In this document: in pieces, positions 1 through 7,638 of the stretch
Layout of the letters: every line of letters begins with the position of its first letter
Position numbering within the stretch: position 1 is the stretch's first letter
Source of the DNA: DATJPD01 sp036394195
GTDB taxonomy: Bacteria > Pseudomonadota > Alphaproteobacteria > CACIAM-22H2
NCBI GenBank assembly: GCA_036394195.1
Contig: DASWFO010000022.1
Span: 1-24,760, forward strand
DNA: 24,760 nt
Direction: 5' to 3'
Made by a program: the position numbers and the translations under genes
The notes under the pieces: model-generated
Database searches by the model: none
The model's input: the letters and a program-made list of their open reading frames with translations, nothing else
What the model was told of the DNA's origin: nothing

Positions 1-244
1 ACGGGGACGCACTACACAAATCGAAGAGTGCGTTGGCGAGCGGGGCCAGGGCGCTGACGCGAATGCCTAGGTCAACGCAAAGCGTGCGAACGACAGCAAC
101 CGCAACGAGGTCCCCAGACGTAAAACAGGGGCTGTGACGCCGATCCCGGCGCAGCGGAAGGAGCGCTTTTTTCCAGTGGCGATACGTCTCCGGTGCGATG
201 GAGGCTAGGTTGCGGAGCTGGCCGGGCGTAAACTGGACCGTCAT
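1..244 (-). CDS. MerR-like HTH protein, N-terminal part (runs off window)
   Basis: This is an open frame from an ATG at 244 to the window edge, giving at least 81 residues. The start reads MTVQFTPGQLRNLASI, followed by ETYRHWKKALLPLRR, a short arginine-rich loop, and FTSGDLVAVAVVRTL. This order (helix-turn-helix, a conserved W in the second helix, then an FTSGDLVA-type segment) resembles MerR-like winged-helix proteins of proteobacteria, so a DNA-binding role is inferred. The effector domain, if any, lies outside the window. The 12-bp palindrome CCCTTGCAAGGG at 299-310 lies 55 bp upstream and could be its operator. A weak promoter (TTGCAA, 17 bp, TAGTTT on the minus strand) overlaps it. Confidence in coding is moderate because no stop is visible. 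Confidence 0.6.
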   Translation of the reverse strand, partial: MTVQFTPGQLRNLASIAPETYRHWKKALLPLRRDRRHSPCFTSGDLVAVAVVRTLCVDLGIRVSALAPLANALFDLCSASP

Positions 245-298
245 GATACAAGCCACATTTCGTCTTGTCGTTAGCAACAAACTATCCTGTCAGAGAGT

Positions 299-310
299 CC
301 CTTGCAAGGG
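299..310. promoter_or_regulatory. Perfect 12-bp palindrome upstream of the MerR-like gene
   Basis: CCCTTGCAAGGG is a perfect dyad in the otherwise featureless spacer 245-468. It overlaps a possible minus-strand -35 (TTGCAA). Its position ahead of a DNA-binding gene suggests autoregulation. That is inference only. Confidence 0.3.
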
Positions 311-425
311 ATGTGGCTGGAATGAATGGATTCTGCCCGCCGAGCGCGATAAAGCCGAAAATTAGGTGTGGGGTATGAATGGGGGTTGGCCTACGCGGAC
401 CAGATTAAGCGTATGAATAATAACG

Positions 426-460
426 AAAAAAAGTCATTCTTGGCGGACACCCTGTCCGCC
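426..460 (-). terminator. Terminator-like hairpin behind the truncated lipoprotein copy
   Basis: On the minus strand an 8-bp stem (GGCGGACA / TGTCCGCC, 442-460) with a 3-nt loop is followed, after nine bases, by seven T (426-432). It lies just past the 3' end of the severed lipoprotein copy and outside the 315-bp repeat. It was therefore probably the original terminator of that gene before the island entered. The gap between stem and T-run makes it a weak candidate. Confidence 0.45.
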
Positions 461-468
461 ATTACTCC

Positions 469-783
469 TGAACCGCCAGTTCTTTGAACGCGCGCCGCGG
501 GCGCGGCACTCAGGGCCGCGCGACCTTCCAGGTGCCGTTGGCCTGGCCGTCGCCCTGCGTGTCGCCCGGCTGCCTGTCGTCGTGCCAACCGTAGAGCGGC
601 TTGCCGGCATAGGCCCATTGCTTCATGCCGTCGCCGCGCTGGACGATGGCCCACTTGCCGGACGGGTGCGCGTCGTCGAGCGCGATCAGCGGCGGCCAGT
701 TCGCCGCACAGCGGTCGTTGCACGTCGACACGCCGGGCGCGTTGTCGTTGGCAAACGTGTACAGCGTCATGCCGCGATTGGTG
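469..783. repeat. Left copy of the 315-bp direct repeat
   Basis: Bases 469-783 match 8053-8367 with no gaps and six mismatches (481, 500, 502, 511, 650, 662), about 98% identity. Similarity stops abruptly at both ends. The repeat covers the 3' two-thirds of the lipoprotein gene plus 41 bp beyond its stop, and the two copies bracket the accessory island in direct orientation. Confidence 0.93.
510..783 (-). pseudogene. Severed 3' end of the COG4315-type lipoprotein gene
   Basis: The frame encodes the C-terminal part (from NRGMTLYTFANDNAPGVS to WKVARP) of the same lipoprotein that is intact at 8094-8561. Signal peptide, lipobox and roughly the first third are missing. Upstream of 783 the frame runs into unrelated island sequence, and the only in-frame start (TTG at 806) gives no export signal. 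The stop is TGA here and TAA in the intact copy. Amino-acid changes are few (Ser for Ala and Ala for Thr in the HP-GKW segment), so truncation looks recent relative to decay. The product, if made, would be cytosolic and probably non-functional. Confidence 0.85.
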
Positions 784-933
784 ATTGGCGGCACTTGATC
801 ACCCAAACCGCGCGAAGAGACGGCTCATGCCCTGCCCGAATCACCCTGTGCGCGGGTCGCAGCAGGGCTTCTTGGGAAGACGTTAAGCGTCGAAAATAGG
901 TCGCACGCCGCGGTCCGCGTTTCGACAGGGGGC

Positions 934-1965
934 TCATCGAGGAGCAACAGGCGGGAGAACAGACGACTCGCGGATCACCAAGGCCGGGCGTGGACCCATC
1001 ACGGATCGACCTCCCCCAACTCCATTGATTTGCTCCAGGAGCAGTCGGACCCCCAAGACCGCCAGCTCGTCTAGATGGAGATTCACGGCAGTGAGGCTGG
1101 GACGGCATTCCCGCGCGCGTACCCCGTCGTAGCGTGTCGCGAGCTTGAGAGTCTCGGGAATCTTTAGGCCAAGCTCCGTAGCGGCCTTGCACGCGCCGAC
1201 AGCAAAAACATCCACGGGTGCGCAAATCGCATCGATCTTGCGGTGCTCTCGCAAGAGATGCCGCGTTTGCTCGTGCGCCATCGATTCGCCCCCCGTCTCG
1301 TCGATCCGCGAAATTAATGGAGGCATCTTTTTTTCCGCGACGAATTGCAGATAGGTGCGTTGGGCTTCCAGATAGGAGTTCCGTGCCTGCGCGCCGATGA
1401 GCAGGGCGATGCGCCGTGCCGACTGCCCGTATAGATGATCCAGCAACAGCCGACAGGTCAGGGACGATTGAATATCGACGAACGGCAGGTCAGTCGCCCT
1501 AGCCTGCCGCCCGATCGATACGACGGGAATGCCCCGTCCGCGCAGGATCGCGACATCGGGATCGTCGGCAGTCGGCTCTATGACGAGGGCTCCGTCGATT
1601 TGCAGGTCCTTGAACGGTGCACGCCCTTTTTCGAGCGGCGGCACCAGGACGAGCGCGATTCCGCTCTCGAGAGCGGACGCGGCGGCGGCCGCCGCGATTT
1701 CCATCAAGAATCCGAGGCGCGAGGGCCCGGCGGCCACCGCAAAGGGCATCGACGAAAAAATAGCGATCGTATCGGCACGGCCGGTGCGCAGGCGGCGCGC
1801 CCGAAGATTCGGGGTGTATCCCAGCTTGAGCGCTGCGGCCTTCACCCGTTCGCGGGTCCGGACGTCGACGCGGCGGTGGCCGTTCAACGCGTTCGAGACG
1901 GTGGCCACCGACACTTTCGCGACCCGGGCCACGTCCACGATCGTCGGCCGCTCATTGGTCTTCAT
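934..1965 (-). CDS. LacI-family transcriptional repressor
   Basis: This 343-residue protein has the full LacI-family layout. The N-terminal helix-turn-helix is at residues 8-27 (TIVDVARVAKVSVATVSNAL), and the hinge helix is around 52-62 (NLRARRLRTGR). A periplasmic-binding-like sensor domain follows from about 65 to the end, with recognisable segments such as IDGALVIEP, GIPVVSIGR and the late LTAVNLHLDELAVLGVRLLLEQI. It is transcribed away from the arylsulfotransferase-like gene. Two AAAACGTTTT palindromes in the shared spacer match the CG-centred operators typical of this family, so it probably represses the divergent cluster and perhaps itself. The ligand is unknown. No strong Shine-Dalgarno is visible before the ATG at 1965, but the family alignment supports this start. 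Confidence 0.93.
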   Translation of the reverse strand: MKTNERPTIVDVARVAKVSVATVSNALNGHRRVDVRTRERVKAAALKLGYTPNLRARRLRTGRADTIAIFSSMPFAVAAGPSRLGFLMEIAAAAAASALESGIALVLVPPLEKGRAPFKDLQIDGALVIEPTADDPDVAILRGRGIPVVSIGRQARATDLPFVDIQSSLTCRLLLDHLYGQSARRIALLIGAQARNSYLEAQRTYLQFVAEKKMPPLISRIDETGGESMAHEQTRHLLREHRKIDAICAPVDVFAVGACKAATELGLKIPETLKLATRYDGVRARECRPSLTAVNLHLDELAVLGVRLLLEQINGVGGGRSVMGPRPALVIRESSVLPPVAPR

Positions 1966-2082
1966 GAAACTTGCCGCACGCGGGTCATTTGCCTACCTTT
2001 TGATCGGACGGCCGGACGTGTCCCGCGGCCGATCGGTCAAGTTCTCTCAGAAGATCAAGCCTATGGCGCAGCGGCAGGGATT

Positions 2083-2113
2083 TTGCAATAAAACGTTTTT
2101 ATAAGGCTATTAA
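2083..2113 (+). promoter_or_regulatory. Candidate promoter of the arylsulfotransferase-oxygenase-ABC cluster
   Basis: A TTGCAA box (2083-2088) and TATTAA box (2108-2113) are separated by 19 bp, slightly longer than ideal. The first LacI-type operator lies between the two boxes and the second covers the -10 end and start point, a natural arrangement for repression. Transcription would start near 2120. Confidence 0.4.
2090..2099. promoter_or_regulatory. LacI-type operator 1
   Basis: The perfect palindrome AAAACGTTTT with a central CG is the usual form of LacI/PurR-class half-sites. It is 22 bp, about two helical turns, from a second identical site, so two dimers could bind the same DNA face. 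Confidence 0.7.
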
Positions 2114-2121
2114 AACGTTTT
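2112..2121. promoter_or_regulatory. LacI-type operator 2
   Basis: This is the second AAAACGTTTT. With flanks it reads ATTAAAACGTTTTGAT, a 16-bp dyad with one mismatched pair. It ends one base before the first ATG of the downstream gene, which argues that translation may begin at a later ATG. Confidence 0.7.
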
Positions 2122-2122
2122 G

Positions 2123-3286
2123 ATGTCGGTGCAGAAAATGCCGGATCATATGCAAGGACAACACCAAGCCTCCGCCACAACGGTGGATCAGGTGACATTG
2201 CGGCGGCGGGGCACCGGTCTTATCGCGCATGATCCCGTGCGGTCGGCCGTCGGCTACACGTTGTTCGCGCCGCAGACCGATGGCGGCAACGTCTACCTGG
2301 CCGACATCCGGGGCGCGGTTGTCCACCGCTGGACGCTGCCGGTTCGGCCCGGCCGCCATGCCGTCCTGCTCACCAACGGCAATCTCGGCTACAACGGCAA
2401 CCATCCGGATTCACCCGACCTCTATCCCGCCTGGTCGCTGTGGCATGGCGGCGCCTTCATGGAAGTTGCCCCCGACGGCAAGGTCGTCTGGGAATACACC
2501 GACCACACCCATCACCACGATGCGCAGTGGCTGCCGAACGGCAATCTGCTCTACGGCGCGACGGCGCCGGTGTCCAAGGACTTCGCCGGCCGGATCGTGG
2601 GCGGCAGCACGACTCACGATCTGCCCGATGGCACGATCTACGGCGACGTCATCCGCGAAGTAAACCGCAAGGGCGAGCTCGTGTGGGAATGGCGCGCCTG
2701 CGATCACCTGAACCCCAAGGATCACCCGATCCATCCGTTCTTCGACCGCTATCATTGGCCGCTCATTAACGGGCTGTGGTCGACGCGCGGCGGGCTGGTG
2801 CTGATGAGCCTGCGCACAACGTCCGGCGTCATCGGTGTCGACCGAAAGACGGGCAAGGTCGTATTCGAGATCCCGCACCCGATCGTGTCGCAGCAGCACA
2901 CGCCGGTCGAGCTTGCAAACGGCAACATCATGATTTTCGACAACGGCAATTTCCGCCCGGGGATCCCTTCGCCGTCGTCGCGCATCATCGAAGTCGACCC
3001 CTCCACAAAGGCAGTCCTCTGGACATATGCCGACGCGATGCAGCCGGCGTTCTTCTCCCCCTATATGGGTGCGGCGCAACCACTACCGAACGGCAATGTC
3101 CACATCACGGAATCCGCCACCGGACGGCTGTTCGAGGTGACCCGCGAGGGCCACGTCGTTTGGGAATATGTCATCCCCTATTTCGGCGAGTATCCGGACG
3201 CGGCGGCGCGCAAATACGTGCCCGGTCATCACAACAGTGTGTTCCGCTCGTATCGCTATCAACGGTCCGAGATTCCCTGGCTTTAG
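2123..3286 (+). CDS. Arylsulfotransferase (ASST)-like beta-propeller protein
   Basis: This protein of about 387 residues has repeated propeller-blade motifs: LTNGNLGYNG, WLPNGNLLYG, LANGNIMIFDNGN and LPNGNVHITE, each followed by an EV-x-W-EY strand. The pattern matches the arylsulfotransferase family (Arylsulfotran_2 type), which in characterised members moves sulfate between phenols through a histidine. The segment VSQQHTPVELANGN, around residue 255-268, resembles the catalytic-histidine region of AssT. Unlike E. coli AssT there is no signal peptide, so a cytosolic role is expected. The start is uncertain: ATG 2123 abuts an operator, and ATGs at 2138 and 2150 are alternatives; none has a strong Shine-Dalgarno. 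It is first in a LacI-controlled cluster with an oxygenase and an importer. Substrate is unknown and sulfur-ester chemistry is only inferred. Confidence 0.8.
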   Translation: MSVQKMPDHMQGQHQASATTVDQVTLRRRGTGLIAHDPVRSAVGYTLFAPQTDGGNVYLADIRGAVVHRWTLPVRPGRHAVLLTNGNLGYNGNHPDSPDLYPAWSLWHGGAFMEVAPDGKVVWEYTDHTHHHDAQWLPNGNLLYGATAPVSKDFAGRIVGGSTTHDLPDGTIYGDVIREVNRKGELVWEWRACDHLNPKDHPIHPFFDRYHWPLINGLWSTRGGLVLMSLRTTSGVIGVDRKTGKVVFEIPHPIVSQQHTPVELANGNIMIFDNGNFRPGIPSPSSRIIEVDPSTKAVLWTYADAMQPAFFSPYMGAAQPLPNGNVHITESATGRLFEVTREGHVVWEYVIPYFGEYPDAAARKYVPGHHNSVFRSYRYQRSEIPWL

Positions 3287-3341
3287 CGGCCGGGTTCACC
3301 GGGCCCTCCGAATCCGCGAGCAGCATGAGAGAGAGTCACCG

Positions 3342-3758
3342 ATGATGTCGCAATTGCAACGCATGATGAGTGCCGTCGCCGGGGCGGGCTCGCCGGGCTG
3401 TTTGCGGCCGGATGTGCCGCGGCGGATGAGCCGAAGCAGGTCCGCCTCTTGATGAACTGGTTCGCGCAGGCCGACCAGAGCGGCTATTGGGATGCCTATA
3501 TCGAAGGGCTCGGCAAGGAAAACGGCATCCAGATTGCGGCTCTGCAGGGTGGGCCGAAGATCCAGACCATCCCTCAGGTGGCTGCGGGGCAAGCCGAGTT
3601 CGGCATCGGTAACGCCGACCGTCGAAGTGATCTCGGCGACGATACTTGGCTTCTTATTCTTCTTCATCGGGTGCGCGACCGGCCGATTGCTGCTCCGCCA
3701 TTGGCATGAATCGGCGGCGGCCGACTGGTCGGCCCGTCCTCAGGAAGGCATCTCATGA
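3342..3758 (+). pseudogene. ABC substrate-binding protein start fused to an ABC permease tail
   Basis: A good Shine-Dalgarno (GAGAGAG, 3328-3334) precedes ATG 3342. After a frameshift near 3385-3395 the signal-peptide-like LAGLFAAGCAAADEPKQ and then VRLLMNWFAQADQSGYW follow, ending at AAGQAEFGIGNAD (3602-3619). This is the N-terminal third of an NMT1/thiamine-precursor-type binding protein. There the sequence jumps, in another frame, to TVEVISATILGFLFFFIGCA and GRLLLRHWHES, which looks like the last membrane helix and tail of an SsuC/TauC-type permease. Its TGA (3756-3758) overlaps the oxygenase ATG as ATGA, as expected for a true operon junction. The middle of an ancestral ABC operon has been deleted. 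No functional product is expected. Confidence 0.75.
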
Positions 3759-4759
3759 GTCGCGAAATTCCCGTCATCGACATGGCACCGTGGTTCGGCT
3801 CCGACCGCCCGGCCCGCGACGCTATCGCGCGGCACGTCGATACGGCCTGCATGGAATGGGGGTTCCTGATCGTGCGCGGTCACGGAATCGACCCTGCCCT
3901 GAGGCAAGCCGTCCGCGATGTCACCTACGAGTTCTTCGATTTGACACTCGAGGAAAAACTGCGCTGCGAAGCCGCTGGACGGCCGGGTGGTCGCGGCTAC
4001 TACCGACCGGAATCGAAGTCGCACGCCCGTACCCGCGGCGAGGCCGACGCGCCGGGCGACCTTCGCGAGACGTTCTTCGCCGGCATGGAGCCGAGCGCCG
4101 GCGATCCGTACACCACGGCGCCGGACGCGGTCCGGCATTTCGCACCGAATGCATGGCCGGCGCGCCCGGCGCGGATGCAAACCGTCTGGGAGGCCTATGC
4201 CAAGGCCTGCGGAGCCCTCTGTCGCGAGATGCTGCACATCTGCGCGTGGGCCCTCGATCTGCCGGAGACTTGGTTCGACGACAAGATCGACCGTCCGATC
4301 AGTACTTTTGCCGCCCAGCACTATCCGAAACTGGAGAGGCCGCCGAAGCCGGGGCAGGTCCGTAGCGGAGCCCACACCGACTTCGGCACGCTGACCCTCC
4401 TCATGGCGGAGGATAAGCCCGGGGGTCTCCAGATTATGGGCAAGGATGGTCAATGGCACGACGTGAAGCCCGTGCCCGGCGCGTATATTGTGAATCTCGG
4501 CGACATGATGGCGCAGTGGACGAATGATCGCTGGCGATCGACTTTGCATCGGGTCGTCAATCCGCCGCTCGACGCCGGCGCCACCGCACGGCGCCTCTCC
4601 ATCGTTTACTTTAATACGCCGAATTATGATGCGCTCATCGAATGCATTCCGTCGTGCACGGACGCTGAGCATCCCCCGAAATACGCACCGGTCCGCGCCG
4701 GTGATCATTTGACGGAGAAGTTGAAACAGGTCGACAGCGTGGCCAGGACGGCGTCGTGA
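3755..4759 (+). CDS. 2-oxoglutarate/Fe(II) oxygenase, isopenicillin N synthase-like family
   Basis: The protein has 334 residues. The N-terminal DIOX_N domain opens IPVIDMAPWF and has WGFLIVRGHGI near 35-45. The C-terminal 2OG-Fe(II) domain shows the iron facial triad H207-x-D209 (GAHTDFGTLTLL) and H265 (RSTLHRVVNPP), and the co-substrate-binding R280-x-S282 (ARRLSIVYF). It should therefore be an active non-haem iron oxygenase with a small organic substrate. Such enzymes oxidise, hydroxylate or cyclise their substrates, and the reaction cannot be read from sequence. The start overlaps the stop of the permease remnant and the end lies one base from the next permease, so it is co-transcribed with the importer and probably acts on the imported compound. 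Confidence 0.92.
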   Translation: MSREIPVIDMAPWFGSDRPARDAIARHVDTACMEWGFLIVRGHGIDPALRQAVRDVTYEFFDLTLEEKLRCEAAGRPGGRGYYRPESKSHARTRGEADAPGDLRETFFAGMEPSAGDPYTTAPDAVRHFAPNAWPARPARMQTVWEAYAKACGALCREMLHICAWALDLPETWFDDKIDRPISTFAAQHYPKLERPPKPGQVRSGAHTDFGTLTLLMAEDKPGGLQIMGKDGQWHDVKPVPGAYIVNLGDMMAQWTNDRWRSTLHRVVNPPLDAGATARRLSIVYFNTPNYDALIECIPSCTDAEHPPKYAPVRAGDHLTEKLKQVDSVARTAS

Positions 4760-4760
4760 C

Positions 4761-5531
4761 ATGATGACCGAGACGCGAAAGGCCCTGGCCGATTTTCTTC
4801 GGGTTCCTGCGTCTCTCGGGGGCGTGCTCGCGGTTTGGGCGCTGACGACGTCCTCCGGTGCCGTCAACACGGAGATCTTCCCCACACCGGCCGCCGTCTG
4901 GGCCGCCGCGGTCGAACTCTATCGCGACGGTCTCCTGACCACTGACGCGCTCGTGTCCGTGCGCCGTGCCGCCATCGGATTTGTCGTCGGATCGAGCCTG
5001 GGCGTGCTGGTGGGCCTTTTTACGGCGCGCATCCGCAGCGTCGGATACACGCTTCATCCGTTCCTCAACCTGCTCCGGCCGATTCCGGCGATCGCGCTCG
5101 TCCCGCTTGCCATCGTCTGGTTCGGCATAGGCGAACTGTCGAAATATGTCGTGATCTCCTACACCGTGTTCCTGTCGGTTTGGCTCAACACCGATCACGG
5201 GACGTCGGGCGTGGCCCAGACCTACATCCGGGCCTCGCGTTCGCTCGGCGCTGGCACCGCGCGCGAGTTTTTCGAAGTCGTGGTGCCGGCCGCGGCGCCA
5301 CATATCGTGGCTGGCTTGCGCATGGGTTGCGCCCTTGCGTTCCTCAGCCTCGTAGCGGCGGAGCTGACGGGCGCCTCGGCGGGAATCGGCTACCGCATTC
5401 AGGAAGCGCGGAACTTCATCCGCACCGACCGCATGTTCGTCGGCTTGATCGAGCTCGGCATTCTCGGGGCGCTCCTCGATTTCTGCTTCCTGCAGATCAG
5501 CCGGCGTCTTGTGCATTGGGAACAGGCATGA
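4761..5531 (+). CDS. ABC transporter permease, NitT/TauT (SsuC-like) family
   Basis: This 256-residue inner-membrane protein has about six hydrophobic segments, including those near residues 70-90 and 95-115 and a C-terminal helix at 225-245. The cytoplasmic EAA-type loop is recognisable around 150-185 (YIRASRSLGAGTAREFFEVV, then a PAAAPHIVAGLR stretch), where the ATPase docks. The family imports sulfonates, taurine, nitrate or pyrimidine precursors. It starts one base after the oxygenase stop and its TGA overlaps the ATPase ATG, indicating translational coupling. It is complete, unlike the permease tail preserved at 3618-3758. Confidence 0.93.
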   Translation: MMTETRKALADFLRVPASLGGVLAVWALTTSSGAVNTEIFPTPAAVWAAAVELYRDGLLTTDALVSVRRAAIGFVVGSSLGVLVGLFTARIRSVGYTLHPFLNLLRPIPAIALVPLAIVWFGIGELSKYVVISYTVFLSVWLNTDHGTSGVAQTYIRASRSLGAGTAREFFEVVVPAAAPHIVAGLRMGCALAFLSLVAAELTGASAGIGYRIQEARNFIRTDRMFVGLIELGILGALLDFCFLQISRRLVHWEQA

Positions 5532-6391
5532 ACTCACCCCTCGACGACGGCACGCCGGCTCCGCAGGTCGGCAACGTGCTGATCGACAGCGCCGCAGTTC
5601 AGTATCGCGATCGCAGCGGCAAAACGGCGCTGGCGCTGACGCCGACCAATTTGCGCTTTAAGCCGGGAGCCTTTACGGCGCTCATTGGGCCATCGGGATG
5701 CGGCAAGTCCACGCTCCTCAACGCCATTGCCGGCTTCGTGCCGCTGTCGGAGGGCGTGATTCTGGTTGATGGCAAGCACGTGACCGGTCCTTCGCCCGAT
5801 GTTGGCGTGGTGTTCCAACAATACGCGCTGTTCCCGTGGTTCACGGCGATCGGCAATGTCGAGTTTGCGCTCAAGCGTTTCGGTATGCCGAAGGAGCAGC
5901 GGCGCAGCCAGGCGATGGCCGGCCTGACGGAGGTCGGCCTCGCTGACCGGGCGAGAAGCTTCCCAGGCCAGCTCTCCGGCGGCATGCGGCAGCGGGTCGC
6001 GCTCGCCCGCACGCTCGCCGCTCGGCCAAAAGTGCTGCTGATGGACGAGCCGTTCGGAGCGCTCGATGCGCAGACTCGGATTATCATGCACGAATTGCTG
6101 CTTCGAATCTGGGAGTCGCGTCGCACCACGGTGCTGTTCATCACCCATGACGTCGACGAGGCCCTGGTCCTATCCGATCGCATCTACGTCATGTCGGCCG
6201 CTCCGGGGCGCATCATCGACGCGATCGACGTGACGAGCCCGCGTCCACGCTCCGTCGAGAGGGTCGATGACGCCTATCTCGCCGGCCGAAACCGGATCTT
6301 GCGTCTCCTGCGGCGTCCGGATGCCGCGTCTGCCCCGCCGTTACCCGACCGCAATGGGTCAATCGCCCCCTTATCAGCGAGGAGAAGATGA
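5528..6391 (+). CDS. ABC transporter ATP-binding protein, NitT/TauT (SsuB-like) family
   Basis: The 287-residue protein has every canonical ATPase motif: Walker A GPSGCGKST (54-62), Q-loop FQQYALF (96-102), signature LSGGMRQ (149-155), Walker B VLLMDEPFGALD ending in the catalytic E174, and the switch His in FITHDVDEAL (207). It energises import through the adjacent permease. The ATG at 5528 is chosen because it overlaps the permease stop as ATGA; longer frames upstream merely run antisense or out of frame through the permease. The tail after residue 225 is arginine- and proline-rich and variable. The stop overlaps the ATG of the binding protein, completing a three-gene coupled set. Confidence 0.94.
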   Translation: MNSPLDDGTPAPQVGNVLIDSAAVQYRDRSGKTALALTPTNLRFKPGAFTALIGPSGCGKSTLLNAIAGFVPLSEGVILVDGKHVTGPSPDVGVVFQQYALFPWFTAIGNVEFALKRFGMPKEQRRSQAMAGLTEVGLADRARSFPGQLSGGMRQRVALARTLAARPKVLLMDEPFGALDAQTRIIMHELLLRIWESRRTTVLFITHDVDEALVLSDRIYVMSAAPGRIIDAIDVTSPRPRSVERVDDAYLAGRNRILRLLRRPDAASAPPLPDRNGSIAPLSARRR

Positions 6392-7365
6392 TCATCCCCC
6401 GCCTATTGTCCGTCTTAACCGCAGCGGCGCTCGTGGTCATTGGTTCGGCCGCGATGGCCCAAGCGCCGACGCCGATCACGATCGGCTGGGGCGCTTTTTT
6501 CGACGTTCCTCAGCTGGCGCAGGCGGTCGACAAGGATCTCTGGAAGGACCAGAATCTGGCACCGCAGATCGTGTCCTTCGCCACCGGCCGCGAAAGCTTC
6601 GAAGCCGTGATTGGCGGCCAGCTCGATTTTGCGATCCTCACCGAGTTTCCGGCGGTCATCGGCGTGATGCGCAATCTAAAATTCCAGATCCCGGCGGTCC
6701 TGTCGAAGTTCAAGACGCTGCGGGTCGTCGCCAAGAGTGCGACGCCCATAACCACGATGAAGCCGCTCGCGGGCAAGAAGATTGCGACCATCCTCGGTAC
6801 CAATCTTCACTTCCTGGTCGTCGAGGCGCTGAAACGCGATGGCGTGTCGGCCGAACTGGTCAATGTCGGCCCGGCTGATATGATTCCAGCGCTCGTCCGG
6901 GGCGATGTCGACGCGGCGGCAACCTTCCCTTCGGCCTATCAGGCGGTTCGGCGGACTCTCGGGACGCAATATCAGGAAATTCCGGTTCCCGGAATCGCCC
7001 AGAGCTTCGTCATCGTCGCGTCGGACAAGGTGGCGACCAAGACTCCGGCTCTCATGTGGCGCCTTCTCGCCGTCCTGCTCAAGGGGGAACGGCTCGTCGC
7101 GGCCGACCCGCTCGAAAGCCAGGAGGCGGTTTCGCGCTATGTCGGCAAGGCCATTCCGCTCGAACTGATCCAGGCCTCCTGGCCCGAATACGAGTTCCGG
7201 ATCCAGCTGGACAAGGCGACGCTCGACCTGATGGTGCGCGAGGCGACATGGCTTCGCGAGCAAGGGTTTGTCAAGGAGGGGACGCCGTCAGCCGAGCTAT
7301 TCTCAAAATACCTCGTTACGGGGCCGCTGAAAGACCTGGCCGCCGCCAGGGTCGAAATCCCGTAG
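6388..7365 (+). CDS. ABC transporter periplasmic substrate-binding protein
   Basis: The protein has 325 residues with a clear Sec signal peptide (MIIPRLLSVLTAAALVV, cleavage near AMA-QAP). The mature part is a two-lobed binding fold of the SsuA/NMT1 type: ITIGWGAFFDVPQLAQAVDK, DFAILTEFPAVIG, LAGKKIATILGTN, and RGDVDAAATFPSAY. A GAGGAGA Shine-Dalgarno lies just upstream (6379-6385), inside the end of the ATPase gene, and the start overlaps that stop as ATGA. It captures the ligand and passes it to the permease. Relatives bind alkanesulfonates, taurine, nitrate or aromatic acids, and the binding residues cannot be assigned by eye. It is a different subtype from the binding-protein remnant at 3342-3619. 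Confidence 0.93.
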   Translation: MIIPRLLSVLTAAALVVIGSAAMAQAPTPITIGWGAFFDVPQLAQAVDKDLWKDQNLAPQIVSFATGRESFEAVIGGQLDFAILTEFPAVIGVMRNLKFQIPAVLSKFKTLRVVAKSATPITTMKPLAGKKIATILGTNLHFLVVEALKRDGVSAELVNVGPADMIPALVRGDVDAAATFPSAYQAVRRTLGTQYQEIPVPGIAQSFVIVASDKVATKTPALMWRLLAVLLKGERLVAADPLESQEAVSRYVGKAIPLELIQASWPEYEFRIQLDKATLDLMVREATWLREQGFVKEGTPSAELFSKYLVTGPLKDLAAARVEIP

Positions 7366-7378
7366 CAGAGAGGAGACG

Positions 7379-7606
7379 CTCGCCGTCTATCTGCAGCCGA
7401 TGTCCGAGGCGACCGGCTGGTCCCGCACCGCAATTTCGAGCGCGATGACCATGGGTCTGCTCGCCATGGGTCGCGGCCTTCGAGTGGCTCTACATCGGAT
7501 CGTTCGCCATCGGTCTTGGCGCCGTTGCTATTGCATTTGCCTTTCCGCCGCTACCCTTTCGGCGCCCGCAACCGCTCAACGCCCAAGGCTGCGCAAGGAC
7601 AGTGAT
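7379..7606 (+). pseudogene. MFS transporter reduced to two short fragments
   Basis: Directly after the binding protein, one frame reads LAVYLQPMSEATGWSRTAIS and on to TMGLLAMG (7379-about 7474), typical of the first periplasmic loop and second helix of MFS carriers (the xVxxxPMxxxxGWSRxxxS pattern). The next frame then reads AFEWLYIGSFAIGLGAVAI and FAFPPLPFRRP (about 7477-7560), typical of the last helix and tail. The start codon and some 300 residues between the pieces are missing, so nothing functional is encoded. The remnant suggests that the cluster once had a second transporter. Confidence 0.65.
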
Positions 7607-7638
7607 GAGTCAGATGATCAGATGGAAAGGACAGCCAT

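Noticed and set aside
3740..4885. 381-residue minus-strand open frame opposite the oxygenase
   Set aside because: The plus-strand oxygenase has the full iron and 2OG motifs, and the minus frame shows no domain.
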